NCBI GenBank assembly: GCA_963680875.1
Contig: OY804579.1
Location: 22,739,804 to 22,803,803, forward strand
DNA: 64,000 nt
Source of the DNA: Bathymodiolus brooksi
Lineage: Eukaryota; Mollusca; Bivalvia; Mytilida; Modiolidae
Reading direction: 5' to 3'
A program made the position numbers and the translations under genes. This document shows positions 24,001 to 38,649 of the stretch, piece by piece (positions within the stretch are counted from its first letter, which is position 1; each line of letters begins with the position of its first letter). Below the pieces are notes generated by a model. It saw only the letters and a program-made list of their open reading frames with translations, was not told where the DNA came from and did not search any database.

Positions 24001-27000
24001 CACGATTCACTGGTATTGTTACTTTACCTCTAAACTGGCACGATCCACTGGTATTGTTACTTTACCTCTAAACTGGCACGATTAACTGGTATTGATACTT
24101 TACCTCTAAACTGGCACGATTCACTGGTATTGTTAATTTACCTCTAAACTGGCACGATTCACTGATATTGTTACTTTACCTCTAAACTGGCACGATTCAC
24201 TGGTATTGTCACTTTACCTCTAAACTGGCACGATTCACTGGTATTGTTACTTTACCTCTAAACTGGCACGATTCACTGGTATTGTTACTTTACCTCTAAA
24301 CTGGTACGATTCACTGGTATTTTTAATTTACCTCTAAACTGGCACGATTCACTGATATTGTTACTTTACCTCTAGACTGGTACGATTCACTGGTTTTGTT
24401 GCTTTACCTCTAAACTGGCACGATTCACTGGTATTGTTGCTTTACCTCTAAACTGGCACGATTCACTGGTATTGTTACTTTACCTCTAAACTGGCACGAT
24501 TCACTGGTATTGTTACTTTACCTCTAAACTGGCACGATTCACTGGTATTGTTAATTTACCTCTAAACTGGCACGATTCACTGGTATTTTTACTTTACCTC
24601 TAAACTGGCACGATTCACTGGTATTGTTACTTTACCTCTAAACTGGCACGATTTACTGGAATTGTTACTTTACCTCTAAACTGGCACGATTCACTGGTTT
24701 TGTTACTTTACCTCTAAACTGGCACGATTCACTGGTATTGTTACTTTACCTCTAAACTGGCACGATTCACTGGTATTATTACTTTACCTCTAAACTGGCA
24801 CGATTCACTGGTATTGTTGCTTTACCTCTAAACTGGCACGATTCACTGGTATTATTACTTTACCTCTAAACTGGCACGATTCACTGGTATTATTACTTTA
24901 CCTCTAAACTGGCACGATTCACTGGTATTGTTACTTTACCTCTAAACTGGCACGATTCACTGGTATTGTTACTTTACCTCTAAACTGGTACGATTCAATG
25001 GTATTTTTAATTTACCTCTAAACTGGCACGATTCACTGATATTGTTACTTTACCTCTAAACTGGCACGATTCACTGGTATTGTTACTTTACCTCTAAACT
25101 GGCACGATTCACTGGTATTGTTACTTTACCTCTAAACTGGCACGATTCACTGGTATTGTTACTTTACCTCTAAACTGGCACGATTCACTGGTATTGTTAC
25201 TTTACCTCTAAACTGGCACGATTCACTGGTATTGTTACTTTACCTCTAAACTGGCACGATTCACTGGTATTGTTACTTTACCTCTAAACTGGCACGATTC
25301 ACTGGTATTGTTACTTTACCTCTAAACTGGCACGATTCACTGATATTGTTGCTTTACCTCTAAACTGGCACGATTCACTGGTATTATTACTTTACCTCTA
25401 AACTGGCACGATTCACTGGTATTGTTACTTTACCTCTAAACTGGTACGATTCAATGGTATTTTTAATTTACCTCTAAACTGGCACGATTCACTGATATTG
25501 TTACTTTACCTCTAAACTGGCACGATTCACTGGTATTGTTACTTTACCTCTAAACTGGCACGATTCACTGGTATTGTTACTTTACCTCTAAACTGGTACG
25601 ATTCAATGGTATTTTTAATTTACCTCTAAACTGGCACGATTCACTGATATTGTTACTTTACCTCTAAACTGGCACGATTCACTGGTTTTATTGCTTTACC
25701 TCTAAACTGGCACGATTCACTGGTATTGTTACTTTACCTCTAAACTGGCACGATCCACTGGTATTGTTACTTTACCTCTAAACTGGCACGATTAACTGGT
25801 ATTGATACTTTACCTCTAAACTGGCACGATTCACTGGTATTGTTAATTTACCTCTAAACTGGCACGATTCACTGATATTGTTACTTTACCTCTAAACTGG
25901 CACGATTCACTGGTATTGTCACTTTACCTCTAAACTGGCACGATTCACTGGTATTGTTACTTTACCTCTAAACTGGCACGATTCACTGGTATTGTTACTT
26001 TACCTCTAAACTGGTACGATTCACTGGTATTTTTAATTTACCTCTAAACTGGCACGATTCACTGATATTGTTACTTTACCTCTAGACTGGTACGATTCAC
26101 TGGTTTTGTTGCTTTACCTCTAAACTGGCACGATTCACTGGTATTGTTGCTTTACCTCTAAACTGGCACGATTCACTGGTATTGTTACTTTACCTCTAAA
26201 CTGGCACGATTCACTGGTATTGTTACTTTACCTCTAAACTGGCACGATTCACTGGTATTGTTAATTTACCTCTAAACTGGCACGATTCACTGGTATTTTT
26301 ACTTTACCTCTAAACTGGCACGATTCACTGGTATTGTTACTTTACCTCTAAACTGGCACGATTTACTGGAATTGTTACTTTACCTCTAAACTGGCACGAT
26401 TCACTGGTTTTGTTACTTTACCTCTAAACTGGCACGATTCACTGGTATTGTTACTTTACCTCTAAACTGGCACGATTCACTGGTATTATTACTTTACCTC
26501 TAAACTGGCACGATTCACTGGTATTGTTGCTTTACCTCTAAACTGGCACGATTCACTGGTATTATTACTTTACCTCTAAACTGGCACGATTCACTGGTAT
26601 TATTACTTTACCTCTAAACTGGCACGATTCACTGGTATTGTTACTTTACCTCTAAACTGGCACGATTCACTGGTATTGTTACTTTACCTCTAAACTGGTA
26701 CGATTCAATGGTATTTTTAATTTACCTCTAAACTGGCACGATTCACTGATATTGTTACTTTACCTCTAAACTGGCACGATTCACTGGTATTGTTACTTTA
26801 CCTCTAAACTGGCACGATTCACTGGTATTGTTACTTTACCTCTAAACTGGCACGATTCACTGGTATTGTTACTTTACCTCTAAACTGGCACGATTCACTG
26901 GTATTGTTACTTTACCTCTAAACTGGCACGATTCACTGGTATTGTTACTTTACCTCTAAACTGGCACGATTCACTGGTATTGTTACTTTACCTCTAAACT

Positions 27001-30000
27001 GGCACGATTCACTGGTATTGTTACTTTACCTCTAAACTGGCACGATTCACTGATATTGTTGCTTTACCTCTAAACTGGCACGATTCACTGATATTGTTAC
27101 TTTACCTCTAAACTGGCACGATTCACTGGTATTGTTACTTTACCTCTAAACTGGCACGATTCCTTGGTATTATTACTTTACCTCTAAACTGGCACGATTC
27201 ACTGGTATTGTTACTTTACCTCTAAACTGGCACGATTCACTGGTATTGTTACTTTACCTCTAAACTGGCACGATTCACTGATATTGTTACTTTACCTCTA
27301 AACTGGCACGATTCACTGGTATTGTCACTTTACCTCTAAACTGGCACGATTCACTGGTATTGTTACTTTACCTCTAAACTGGCACGATTCACTGGTATTG
27401 TTACTTTACCTCTAAACTGGTACGATTCACTGGTATTTTTAATTTACCTCTAAACTGGCACGATTCACTGATATTGTTACTTTACCTCTAGACTGGTACG
27501 ATTCACTGGTTTTGTTGCTTTACCTCTAAACTGGCACGATTCACTGGTATTGTTGCTTTACCTCTAAACTGGCACGATTCACTGGTATTGTTACTTTACC
27601 TCTAAACTTGCACGATTCACTGGTATTGTTACTTTACCTCTAAACTGGCACGATTCACTGGTATTGTTAATTTACCTCTAAACTGGCACGATTCACTGGT
27701 ATTGTTACTTTACCTCTAAACTGGCACGATTCACTGGTATTGTTACTTTACCTCTAAACTGGCACGATTCACTGGTATTGTTACTTTACCTCTAAACTGG
27801 CACGATTCACTGGTTTTGTTACTTTACCTCTAAACTGGCACGATTCACTGGTATTGTTACTTTACCTCTAAACTGGCACGATTCACTGGTATTATTACTT
27901 TACCTCTAAACTGGCACGATTCACTGGTATTGTTGCTTTACCTCTAAACTGGCACGATTCACTGGTATTATTACTTTACCTCTAAACTGGCACGATTCAC
28001 TGGTATTGTTACTTTACCTCTAAACTGGTACGATTCAATGGTATTTTTAATTTACCTCTAAACTGGCACGATTCACTGATATTGTTACTTTACCTCTAAA
28101 CTGGCACGATTCACTGGTATTGTTACTTTACCTCTAAACTGGCACGATTCACTGGTATTGTTACTTTACCTCTAAACTGGTACGATTCAATTGTATTTTT
28201 AATTTACCTCTAAACTGGCACGATTCACTGATATTGTTACTTTACCTCTAAACTGGCACGATTCACTGGTTTTATTGCTTTACCTCTAAACTGGCATGAT
28301 TCACTGGTATTATTACTTTACCTCTAAACTGGCACGATTCACTGGTATTATTACTTTACCTCTAAACTGGCACGATTCACTGGTATTGTTACTTTACCTC
28401 TAAACTGGCACGATTCACTGGTATTGTTACTTTACCTCTAAACTGGTACGATTCAATGGTATTTTTAATTTACCTCTAAACTGGCACGATTCACTGATAT
28501 TGTTACTTTACCTCTAAACTGGCACGATTCACTGGTTTTATTGCTTTACCTCTAAACTGGCACGATTCACTGGTATTGTTACTTTACCTCTAAACTGGCA
28601 CGATCCACTGGTATTGTTACTTTACCTCTAAACTGGCACGATTAACTGGTATTGATACTTTACCTCTAAACTGGCACGATTCACTGGTATTGTTAATTTA
28701 CCTCTAAACTGGCACGATTCACTGATATTGTTACTTTACCTCTAAACTGGCACGATTCACTGGTAGTGTCACTTTACCTCTAAACTGGCACGATTCACTG
28801 GTATTGTTACTTTACCTCTAAACTGGCACGATTCACTGGTATTGTTACTTTACCTCTAAACTGGTACGATTCACTGGTATTTTTAATTTACCTCTAAACT
28901 GGCACGATTCACTGATATTGTTACTTTACCTCTAGACTGGTACGATTCACTGGTTTTGTTGCTTTACCTCTAAACTGGCACGATTCACTGGTATTGTTGC
29001 TTTACCTCTAAACTGGCACGATTCACTGGTATTGTTACTTTACCTCTAAACTGGCACGATTCACTGGTATTGTTACTTTACCTCTAAACTGGCACGATTC
29101 ACTGGTATTGTTAATTTACCTCTAAACTGGCACGATTCACTGGTATTTTTACTTTACCTCTAAACTGGCACGATTCACTGGTATTGTTACTTTACCTCTA
29201 AACTGGCACGATTTACTGGTATTGTTACTTTACCTCTAAACTGGCACGATTCACTGGTTTTGTTACTTTACCTCTAAACTAGCACGATTCACTGGTATTG
29301 TTACTTTACCTCTAAACTGGCACAATTCACTGGTATTATTACTTTACCTCTAAACTGGCACGATTCACTGGTATTGTTGCTTTACCTCTAAACTGGCACG
29401 ATTCACTGGCATTATTACTTTACCTCTAAACTGGCACGATTCACTGGTATTATTACTTTACCTCTAAACTGGCACGATTCACTGGTATTGTTACTTTACC
29501 TCTAAACTGGCACGATTCACTGGTATTGTTACTTTACCTCTAAACTGGTACGATTCAATGGTATTTTTAATTTACCTCTAAACTGGCACGATTCACTGAT
29601 ATTGTTACTTTACCTCTAAACTGGCACGATTCACTGGTATTGTTACTTTACCTCTAAACTGGCACGATTCACTGGTATTGTTACTTTACATCTAAACTGG
29701 CACGATTCACTGGTATTGTTACTTTACCTCTAAACTGGCACGATTCACTGGTATTGTTACTTTACCTCTAAACTGGCACGATTCACTGGTATTGTTACTT
29801 TACCTCTAAACTGGCACGATTCACTGGTATTGTTACTTTACCTCTAAACTGGCACGATTCACTGGTATTGTTACTTTACCTCTAAACTGGCACGATTCAC
29901 TGATATTGTTGCTTTACCTCTAAACTGGCACGATTCACTGATATTGTTACTTTACCTCTAAACTGGCACGATTCACTGGTATTGTTACTTTACCTCTAAA

Positions 30001-33000
30001 CTGGCACGATTCACTGATATTGTTACTTTACCTCTAAACTGGCACGATTCACTGGTACTGTTACTTTACCTCTAAACTGGCACGATTCACTGGTATTGTT
30101 ACTTTATCTCTAAACTGGCACGATTCACTGATATTGTTACTTTACCTCTAAACTGGCACGATTCACTGCTATTGTCACTTTACCTCTAAACTGGCACGAT
30201 TCACTGGTATTGTTACTTTACCTCTAAACTGGCACGATTCACTGGTATTGTTACTTTACCTCTAAACTGGTACGATTCACTGGTATTTTTAATTTACCTC
30301 TAAACTGGCACGATTCACTGATATTGTTACTTTACCTCTAGACTGGTACGATTCACTGGTTTTGTTACTTTACCTCTAAACTGGTACGATTCAATGGTAT
30401 TTTTAATTTACCTCTAAACTGGCACGATTCAGTGATATTGTTACTTTACCTCTAAACTGGCACGATTCACTGGTTTTATTGCTTTACCTCTAAACTGGCA
30501 TGATTCACTGGTATTATTACTTTACCTCTAAACTGGCACGATTCACTGGTATTATTACTTTACCTCTAAACTGGCACGATTCACTGGTATTGTTACTTTA
30601 CCTCTAAACTGGCACGATTCACTGGTATTGTTACTTTACCTCTAAACTGGTACGATTCAATGGTATTTTTAATTTACCTCTAAACTGGCACGATTCACTG
30701 ATATTGTTACTTTACCTCTAAACTGGCACGATTCACTGGTTTTATTGCTTTACCTCTAAACTGGCACGATTCACTGGTATTGTTACTTTACCTCTAAACT
30801 GGCACGATCCACTGGTATTGTTACTTTACCTCTAAACTGGCACGATTAACTGGTATTGATACTTTACCTCTAAACTGGCACGATTCACTGGTATTGTTAA
30901 TTTACCTCTAAACTGGCACGATTCACTGATATTGTTACTTTACCTCTAAACTGGCACGATTCACTGGTATTGTCACTTTACCTCTAAACTGGCACGATTA
31001 ACTGGTATTGTTACTTTACCTCTAAACTGGCACGATTCACTGGTATTGTTACTTTACCTCTAAACTGGTACGATTCACTGGTATTTTTAATTTACCTCTA
31101 AACTGGCACGATTCACTGATATTGTTACTTTACCTCTAGACTGGTACGATTCACTGGTTTTGTTGCTTTACCTCTAAACTGGCACGATTCACTGGTATTG
31201 TTGCTTTACCTCTAAACTGGCACGATTCACTGGTATTGTTACTTTACCTCTAAACTGGCACGATTCACTGGTATTGTTACTTTACCTCTAAACTGGCACG
31301 ATTCACTGGTATTGTTAATTTACCTCTAAACTGGCACGATTCACTGGTATTTTTACTTTACCTCTAAACTGGCACGATTCACTGGTATTGTTACTTTACC
31401 TCTAAACTGGCACGATTTACTGGTATTGTTACTTTACCTCTAAACTGGCACGATTCACTGGTTTTGTTACTTTACCTCTAAACTGGCACGATTCACTGGT
31501 ATTGTTACTTTACCTCTAAACTGGCACGATTCACTGGTATTATTACTTTACCTCTAAACTGGCACGATTCACTGGTATTGTTGCTTTACCTCTAAACTGG
31601 CACGATTCACTGGTATTATTACTTTACCTCTAAACTGGCACGATTCACTGGTATTATTACTTTACCTCTAAACTGGCACGATTCACTGGTATTGTTACTT
31701 TACCTCTAAACTGGCACGATTCACTGGTATTGTTACTTTACCTCTAAACTGGTACGATTCAATGGTATTTTTAATTTACCTCTAAACTGGCACGATTCAC
31801 TGATATTGTTACTTTACCTCTAAACTGGCACGATTCACTGGTATTGTTACTTTACCTCTAAACTGGCACGATTCACTGGTATTGTTACTTTACCTCTAAA
31901 CTGGCACGATTCACTGGTATTGTTACTTTACCTCTAAACTGGCACGATTCACTGGTATTGTTACTTTACCTCTAAACTGGCACGATTCACTGGTATTGTT
32001 ACTTTACCTCTAAACTGGCACGATTCACTGGTATTGTTACTTTACCTCTAAACTGGCACGATTCACTGGTATTGTTACTTTACCTCTAAACTGGCACGAT
32101 TCACTGATATTGTTGCTTTACCTCTAAACTGGCACGATTCACTGATATTGTTACTTTACCTCTAAACTGGCACGATTCACTGGTATTGTTACTTTACCTC
32201 TAAACTGGCACGATTCACTGATATTGTTACTTTACCTCTAAACTGGCACGATTCACTGGTACTGTTACTTTACCTCTAAACTGGCACGATTCACTGGTAT
32301 TGTTACTTTATCTCTAAACTGGCACGATTCACTGGTATTGTTACTTTACCTCTAAACTGGCACGGTTCACTGGTATTGTTACTTTACCTCTAAACTGGCA
32401 CGATTCACTGGTATTGTTACTTTACCTCTAAACTGCCACGATTCACTTGTATTGTTGCTTTACCTCTAAACTGGCACGATTCACTGGTATTGTTACTTTA
32501 CCTCTAAACTTGCACGATTCACTGGTATTGTTACTTTACCTCTAAACTGGCACGATTCACTGGTATTGTTACTTTACCTCTAAACTGGCACGATTCCTTG
32601 GTATTATTACTTTACCTCTAAACTGGCACGATTCACTGGTATTGTTACTTTACCTCTAAACTGGCACGATTCACTGGTATTGTTACTTTACCTCTAAACT
32701 GGCACGATTCACTGATATTGTTACTTTACCTCTAAACTGGCACGATTCACTGGTATTGTCACTTTACCTCTAAACTGGCACGATTCACTGGTATTGTTAC
32801 TTTACCTCTAAACTGGCACGATTCACTGGTATTGTTACTTTACCTCTAAACTGGTACGATTCACTGGTATTTTTAATTTACCTCTAAACTGGCACGATTC
32901 ACTGATATTGTTACTTTACCTCTAGACTGGTACGATTCACTGGTTTTGTTGCTTTACCTCTAAACTGGCACGATTCACTGGTATTGTTGCTTTACCTCTA

Positions 33001-35160
33001 AACTGGCACGATTCACTGGTATTGTTACTTTACCTCTAAACTGGCACGATTCACTGGTATTGTTACTTTACCTCTAAACTGGCACGATTCACTGGTATTG
33101 TTAATTTACCTCTAAACTGGCACGATTCACTGGTATTGTTACTTTACCTCTAAACTGGCACGATTCACTGGTATTGTTACTTTACCTCTAAACTGGCACG
33201 ATTCACTGGTATTGTTACTTTACCTCTAAACTGGCACGATTCACTGGTTTTGTTACTTTACCTCTAAACTGGCACGATTCACTGGTATTGTTACTTTACC
33301 TCTAAACTGGCACGATTCACTGGTATTATTACTTTACCTCTAAACTGGCACGATTCACTGGTATTGTTGCTTTACCTCTAAACTGGCACGATTCACTGGT
33401 ATTATTACTTTACCTCTAAACTGGCACGATTCACTGGTATTGTTACTTTACCTCTAAACTGGTACGATTCAATGGTATTTTTAATTTACCTCTAAACTGG
33501 CACGATTCACTGATATTGTTACTTTACCTCTAAACTGGCACGATTCACTGGTATTGTTACTTTACCTCTAAACTGGCACGATTCACTGGTATTGTTACTT
33601 TACCTCTAAACTGGTACGATTCAATGGTATTTTTAATTTACCTCTAAACTGGCACGATTCACTGATATTGTTACTTTACCTCTAAACTGGCACGATTCAC
33701 TGGTTTTATTGCTTTACCTCTAAACTGGCATGATTCACTGGTATTATTACTTTACCTCTAAACTGGCACGATTCACTGGTATTATTACTTTACCTCTAAA
33801 CTGGCACGATTCACTGGTATTGTTACTTTACCTCTAAACTGGCACGATTCACTGGTATTGTTACTTTACCTCTAAACTGGTACGATTCAATGGTATTTTT
33901 AATTTACCTCTAAACTGGCACGATTCACTGATATTGTTACTTTACCTCTAAACTGGCACGATTCACTGGTTTTATTGCTTTACCTCTAAACTGGCACGAT
34001 TCACTGGTATTGTTACTTTACCTCTAAACTGGCACGATCCACTGGTATTGTTACTTTACCTCTAAACTGGCACGATTAACTGGTATTGATACTTTACCTC
34101 TAAACTGGCACGATTCACTGGTATTGTTAATTTACCTCTAAACTGGCACGATTCACTGGTATTGTTACTTTACCTCTAAACTGGCACGATTCACTGGTAT
34201 TGTTGCTTTACCTCTAAACTGGCACGATTTACTGGTGTTGTTACTTTACCTCTAAACTGGCACGATTCACTGGTATTGTTACTTTACCTCTAAGCTGGCA
34301 CGATTCACTGGTATGGTCATTTTACCTCTAAACTGGCACGATTCACTGGTATTGTTGCTTTACCTCTAAACTGGCACGATTCACTGATATTGTTACTTTA
34401 CCTCTAAACTGGCACAATTCACTGGTTTTGTTACTTTACCTCTAAACTGGCACGATTCACTGGTATTGTTACTTTACCTCTAAACTGGCACGATTTACTG
34501 GTGTTGTTACTTTACCTCTAAACTGGTACGATTCACTGGTATTTTTAATTTACCTCTAAACTGGCACGATTCACTGATATTGTTACTTTACCTCTAAACT
34601 GGCACGATTCACTGGTTTTGTTGCTTTACCTCTAAACTGGCACGATTCACTGGTATTGTTCCTTTACCTCTAAACTGGCACGATTCACTGGTATTGTTAC
34701 TTTACCTCTAAACTGGCACAATCCACTGGTATTCTTACTTTACCTCTAAACTGGCACGATTCACTGGTATTGTTACTTTACCTCTAAACTGCCACGATTC
34801 ACTGGTATTGTTAATTTACCTCTAAACTGGCACGATTCACTGGTATTGTTACTTTACCTCTAAACTGGCACGATTCACTGGTATTGTTACTTTACCTCTA
34901 AACTGGCACGATTCATTGGTGTTGTTACTTTACCTCTAAACTGGCACGATTCACTGGTATTGTTACTTTACCTTTAAACTGGCACGATTCACTGGTATTG
35001 TTACTTTACCTCTAATCTGGCACGATCCACTGGTATTGTTACTTTACTTCTAAACTGGCACGATTCACTGATATTGTTACTTTACCTCTAAACTGGCACG
35101 ATTCACTAATATTGTTACTTTATCTCTAAACTGGCACGATTCACTGGTATTGTTACTTTT
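15056..35160. repeat. 38-bp satellite array, about 20.1 kb, about 529 units
   Basis: The array is a head-to-tail tandem of one unit (TACCTCTAAACTGGCACGAT followed by TCACTGGTATTGTTACTT), without interruption by other DNA. Variants recur: GTACGATTCAATGG with TTTTTAATTT, TCTAGACTGG, GATCCACTGG, GATTAACTGGTATTGATAC and TTGTTGCTTT. The GATTAACTGG variant occurs at 19481, 21875, 24080, 25790, 28640, 30844 and 34074, with spacings of 63, 58, 58 (plus one base), 45, 75, 58 and 85 units as read between neighbours (63, 58+1 base, 45, 75, 58, 85). This shows higher-order block duplication. Stops occur in all frames and nothing in it is coding. Confidence 0.98.
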
Positions 35161-35332
35161 CTGTAGAATAAGAACTGAAGGGTGTTACAGAGAAAACTAG
35201 TATTGTCAGATAAGACATAGTGGAGGTATATCCAATTATTGTTGCTGATGACAACGATGTTTTTTTAAATGTTATTTTGAAGATTTTATTAAATTGCGAT
35301 TCGTAGAAACAGAGCAAACACAACCACAACAT

Positions 35333-35360
35333 AAGTATATATATATATATATATATATAT
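35333..35360. repeat. (TA)n microsatellite
   Basis: About 14 alternating TA dinucleotides in the unique DNA after the 38-bp satellite. Confidence 0.9.
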
Positions 35361-35904
35361 TATCCTAATTCCTATATTTGGTTGATAAAAAAATGTATGC
35401 GAAAGCATAAATCTGTAAATAGACAGTCAGCATAGATTTGAAGAGTGATCATTTAATTCAAAAAGAAGAAAGGAGTGTTTGGAGAATCAGACGGACAATC
35501 ATGAGTTCTAGTACTCCTAGTCATGTAATTTTAAATCCGAGGGCAACGACACGTCTGAATAATTAACCCTAGCACGGGTTTATGTAAGCTTAAAGAGATG
35601 TCATTTACATGGTTAATAACTATGATATACCATATTGAATATGAACGTGCCCAGTGAGGAATTGACCATTAAGAAATTGAAAGTGATCAATCCTTGACTT
35701 AACGTGACCAGATAAAGCATTACACTGGACAGGTAGATAAATGTAGGTGTCAACGTGTAGTCGTAGACTTCCACAAAGGTAAGAACAAACATCGCATGGA
35801 ATAGCAGACAAGGTACACTTTATTTCAGAAATTCATTGTAAGATAACTGCATTTCCATGAAATGATGTTTAATGACGACATTTATGTTAATGTTTGGTTT
35901 AGAT

Positions 35905-36130
35905 TTATGGTGCTTAACGCCACTTTCAACAATATTTCAGCTATATCATGGCGGTCACTTTTATTGGTGGAAGAAACCGGAGTAACCGGAGAAAACCACC
36001 GACCTGTCGCAAGTCACTGACAAATTATCATATAACGTTGCATCAAGTACAACTCGCAATGAACGGGGTTCGAACTCACAGCTTTAGTGGTGATAGAAAC
36101 TGATTGCACAGGTAGTTGTATAGCAAACTG
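35905..36130 (-). mobile_element. tRNA-derived SINE, family 1
   Basis: Minus-strand copy: TTTATGGTGCTTAACGCC, then TTTCAGCTATATCATGGCGG, and the B-box complement GGGGTTCGAACTCACAGC. One of the best preserved copies, with most of the head present. Confidence 0.8.
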
Positions 36131-36139
36131 CAATGCGAT

Positions 36140-36795
36140 CACAATCACGAAGACCCCTGCAAAATAACTGTATTTGCATCAAATTTTGGTTCTGGTTAAA
36201 GTTGACATCAATGTTAAAATACACCTTGTCCTGGATATATACTATTTAATGCTTAGTGTTATTTTTTCCACTCTTTACCTAAATGTGTTTTAAAATCACA
36301 TAAAGGCATTAAATCTCATGATATTTCTAATGTTGTAAAACAACTCCCTTCTCATGCAGTTTTATGTAGATTGATAAAGGATTTTCTACATAATTCAAAT
36401 CATTTGTGCAAAACTTGTAAGTTGATAAAACTGAGATGAAGGTTGTTTTATCAGTAAATGTCAGCCATATTCGGAAATCAAAGTAAATATAACAGCAAAC
36501 TTTAGCATCATTTTGGCGTGTTCATTATGACTGTATCCACATAACTCTTGTATTACAACTGTTCAATTAATACAGAATTGTACAGTACAAAAGCGGTAGA
36601 AATGGGGTTTAATATAAAGATAACAAGAACAAAATTCTCCCTCATTTATCCTGAACCCAAAACAAATTGCACATACTGCACATTTACAAAACAATCTCAA
36701 TTATGGCATAAAATCTAATGAAATAAACCAAGTATTTTTCACAAACGTTATGTTCTATTCTTTGTTATGATCACGAATAAGTAAAAAGAATAAAC
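36140..36795. other. Gene-free stretch
   Basis: AT-rich unique-looking DNA with no supported gene. Confidence 0.55.
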
Positions 36796-36799
36796 ACAA

Positions 36800-38637
36800 A
36801 ATACAGTACAATAAAATCACGTACAAGAACCAATAGAATACAGTACCATAAGAATACGTACAAGAACCAATAGAATACAGTACCATAAGAACACGTACAA
36901 GAACCAATAGAATACAGTACCATAAGAACACATACAAGAACCAATAGAATACAGTACCATAAGAACACGTACAATAACCAATAGAATACAGTACCATAAG
37001 AACACGTACAAGAACCAATAGAATACAGTACCATAAGAACACGTACAAGAACCAATAAAATACAGTACCATAAGAACACATACAAGAACCAATATAATAC
37101 AGTACCATAAGAACACGTAGAAGAATCAATAGAATACAGTACCATAAGAACACGTACAAGAACCAATAGAATACAGTATCATAAGAACACGTACAAGAAC
37201 CAATATAATACAGTACCATAACAACACGTACAAGAACCAATAGAATACAGTACCATAACAACACATACAAGAACCAATAGAATACAGTACCATAAGAACA
37301 CATACAAGAACCAATAGAATACAGTACCATAAGAACACGTACAAGAACCAATAGAATACAGTATCATAAGAACACAAACAAGAACCAATAGAATACAGTA
37401 CCATAACAACACGTACAAGAACCAATAGAATACAGTACCATAAGAACACATACAAGAACCAGTAGAATACAGTACCATAAGAACACGTACAAGAACCAAT
37501 AGAATACAGTACCATAAGAACACGTACAAGAATCAATAGAATACAGTATCATAAGAACACGTACAAGAACCAATATAATACAGTACCATAAGAACACGTA
37601 CAAGAATCAATAGAATACAGTAGCATAAGAACACGTGCAAGAACCAATAGAATACAGTACCATAAGAACACGTACAAGAACCAATAGAATACAGTACCAT
37701 AAGAATACGTACACGAACCAATAGGATACAGTACCATAAGAACACGTACAAGAACCAATAGAATACAGTACCATAAGAACACATACAAGAACCAATAGAA
37801 TACAGTACCATAAGAACACGTACAAGAACCAATAGAATACAGTACCATAAGAACACGTAGAAGAACCAATAGAATACAGTACCATAAGAACACGTACAAG
37901 AATCAATAGAATACAGTATCATAAGAACACGTACAAGAACCAATATAATACAGTACCATAAGAACACGTACAAGAATCAATAGAATACAGTAGCATAAGA
38001 ACACGTGCAAGAACCAATAGAATACAGTACCATAAGAACACGTACAAGAACCAATAGAATACAGTACCATAAGAATACGTACACGAACCAATAGGATACA
38101 GTACCATAAGAACACGTACAAGAACCAATAGAATACAGTACCATAACAACACATACAAGAACCAATAGAATACAGTACCATAAGAACACGTACAAGAACC
38201 AATAGAATACAGTACCATAAGAACACGTAGAAGAACCAATAGAATACAGTACCATAAGAACACATACAAGAACCAATAGAATACAGAACCATAAGAACAC
38301 AAACAAGAACCAATAGAATACAGTATCATAATAACACGTACAAGAACCAATAGAATACAGTACCATACGAATACGTACAAGAACCAATATAATACAGTAC
38401 CATAAGAACACGTACAAGAACCAATAGATTACAGTACCATAAGAACACATACAAGAACCAATAGAATACAGTACCATAAGAACACGTACAAGAACCAATA
38501 AAATACAGTACCATAAGAACAGATACAAGAACCAATAGAATACAGTACCATAAGAACACGTACAAGAACCAATAGAATACAGCATCATAAGAACACACAA
38601 TACAGTACCATAAGAACAAGTACAAGAACCAATAGAA
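36800..38637. repeat. 37-bp satellite array, about 50 units
   Basis: Unit GTACCATAAGAACACGTACA followed by AGAACCAATAGAATACA, in 37-base tandem. A 370-base (10-unit) block with variants AGTATCATAAG, AATATAATACAG, AGTAGCATAAG and ACACGAACCAATAGGATAC occurs at about 37528 and again at about 37898. All three minus-strand frames are free of stops over long distances, which creates many overlapping open frames up to 256 codons; these are repeat artefacts. Confidence 0.96.
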
Positions 38638-38649
38638 CAATTGTAGAAA

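Noticed and set aside
15056..35160. CRISPR-like array
   Set aside because: The unit is a continuous 38-bp tandem without variable spacers, in a eukaryotic intergenic region with no cas genes.
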